Source of the DNA: an uncultured Bacteroidales bacterium | GTDB taxonomy: Bacteria > Bacteroidota > Bacteroidia > Bacteroidales > P3 | Assembly (NCBI GenBank): GCA_949291555.1 | Contig: CASEWE010000001.1 | Location: forward strand, 62,001-126,000 | Direction: 5' to 3' | DNA length: 64,000 bases | Shown here: piece after piece, positions 63,818 through 64,000 of the stretch | Layout of the letters: each line of letters starts with the position of its first letter | How positions within the stretch are numbered: position 1 is the first letter of the stretch | Program-made: the position numbers and the translations under genes | Notes under the pieces: model-generated | The model's database searches: none | What the model was told of the DNA's origin: nothing | What the model saw: only the letters and a program-made list of their open reading frames with translations

Positions 63818-64000
63818 CCCAATACTCGAAAGGTATCCGCTGGTCCAAGCCGAATTGGTCGGAACCGGTAATCAAGTAGGATTCAGGAAGCAAGGCGGGG
63901 TCCTTGCAATAACGCGTTACAATGAACCCGTTTGCATCCATCAAGGCGTATTGCCGGTTCCGGTACACCATGAAAACCGGGGACAAGACCCATTCCTTCC
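63810..64000 (-). CDS. 3' end of an unidentified gene (5' end outside window)
   Basis: The minus-strand frame is open from the window edge to TGA at 63812-63810 and encodes about 62 residues. Segments such as VFMVYRNRQYALMDANGF, VTRYCKDPALLPESYLITG and QRIPFEYWGY have the look of a real protein. No family is recognised, and no start is visible. It lies 209 nt upstream of the exported hypothetical gene and ends within a repeat pair. Confidence 0.6.
   Translation of the reverse strand, partial: KEWVLSPVFMVYRNRQYALMDANGFIVTRYCKDPALLPESYLITGSDQFGLDQRIPFEYWGY

Overview
The window comes from a Bacteroidota chromosome, most likely order Bacteroidales. Several features support this: promoter-like sites of the TTTG / TAnnTTTG type, the near absence of Shine-Dalgarno sequences, a type IX secretion (T9SS) cargo protein, GldA, a histone H1-like protein, DUF4271 and DUF4301 proteins, and the order rplM-rpsI-rpsB-tsf. 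Base composition looks moderately GC-rich. I could not fix the genus. No rRNA, tRNA, insertion sequence, prophage or cas gene was seen.

Layout. 1-11 kb: the end of an outer-membrane barrel gene, then ribosomal L25 and prs (minus), facing a plus-strand run nadB-purB-ABC exporter-rsgA-AI-2E permease, followed by radC. 11-21.4 kb (minus): an OmpA/TPR lipoprotein, a DUF58 protein with thioredoxin, a large T9SS-secreted protein split by a frameshift in a G tract, and a TPR/LuxR-type regulator that also appears frameshifted. 21.5-27 kb (minus): dnaE with a phosphoglycosyl transferase and a sugar aminotransferase. 27-34 kb: a histone H1-like gene, then frr, pyrH, a YitT-family protein, tsf, rpsB, rpsI and rplM. 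34-41.6 kb (minus): a run maf - S41 protease fused to a guanine-deaminase-like domain - gldA - DUF4271 - hemD - rnpA - yidD - glycosyltransferase. 41.8-48.8 kb: a peptide transporter, an outer-membrane barrel, an M20 dipeptidase and a DUF4301 protein. 49.5-54.8 kb (plus): a small surface-polysaccharide locus wecC-wecB-glycosyltransferase-flippase. 55-58.2 kb (minus): bcd-etfB-etfA. 58.5-64 kb (minus): a cytidylate-kinase-like protein, a calcium P-type ATPase with an internal deletion, an exported protein of unknown function, and the 3' end of another gene.

Most genes are housekeeping (translation, purine, pyrimidine and NAD synthesis, tetrapyrrole synthesis, DNA replication), mixed with envelope functions (glycan export, T9SS, lipoproteins, barrels). 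The acyl-CoA dehydrogenase/ETF operon suggests anaerobic short-chain acyl-CoA metabolism.

The most unusual signals are these: an exported protease joined in frame to a normally cytoplasmic deaminase; three genes broken by small indels or a deletion; and a recurring pattern in which a 24-36 nt segment spanning a gene's stop codon is repeated once 63-67 nt further downstream (three loci), with two similar repeat pairs in intergenic DNA. I found no clear new defence or mobile system.
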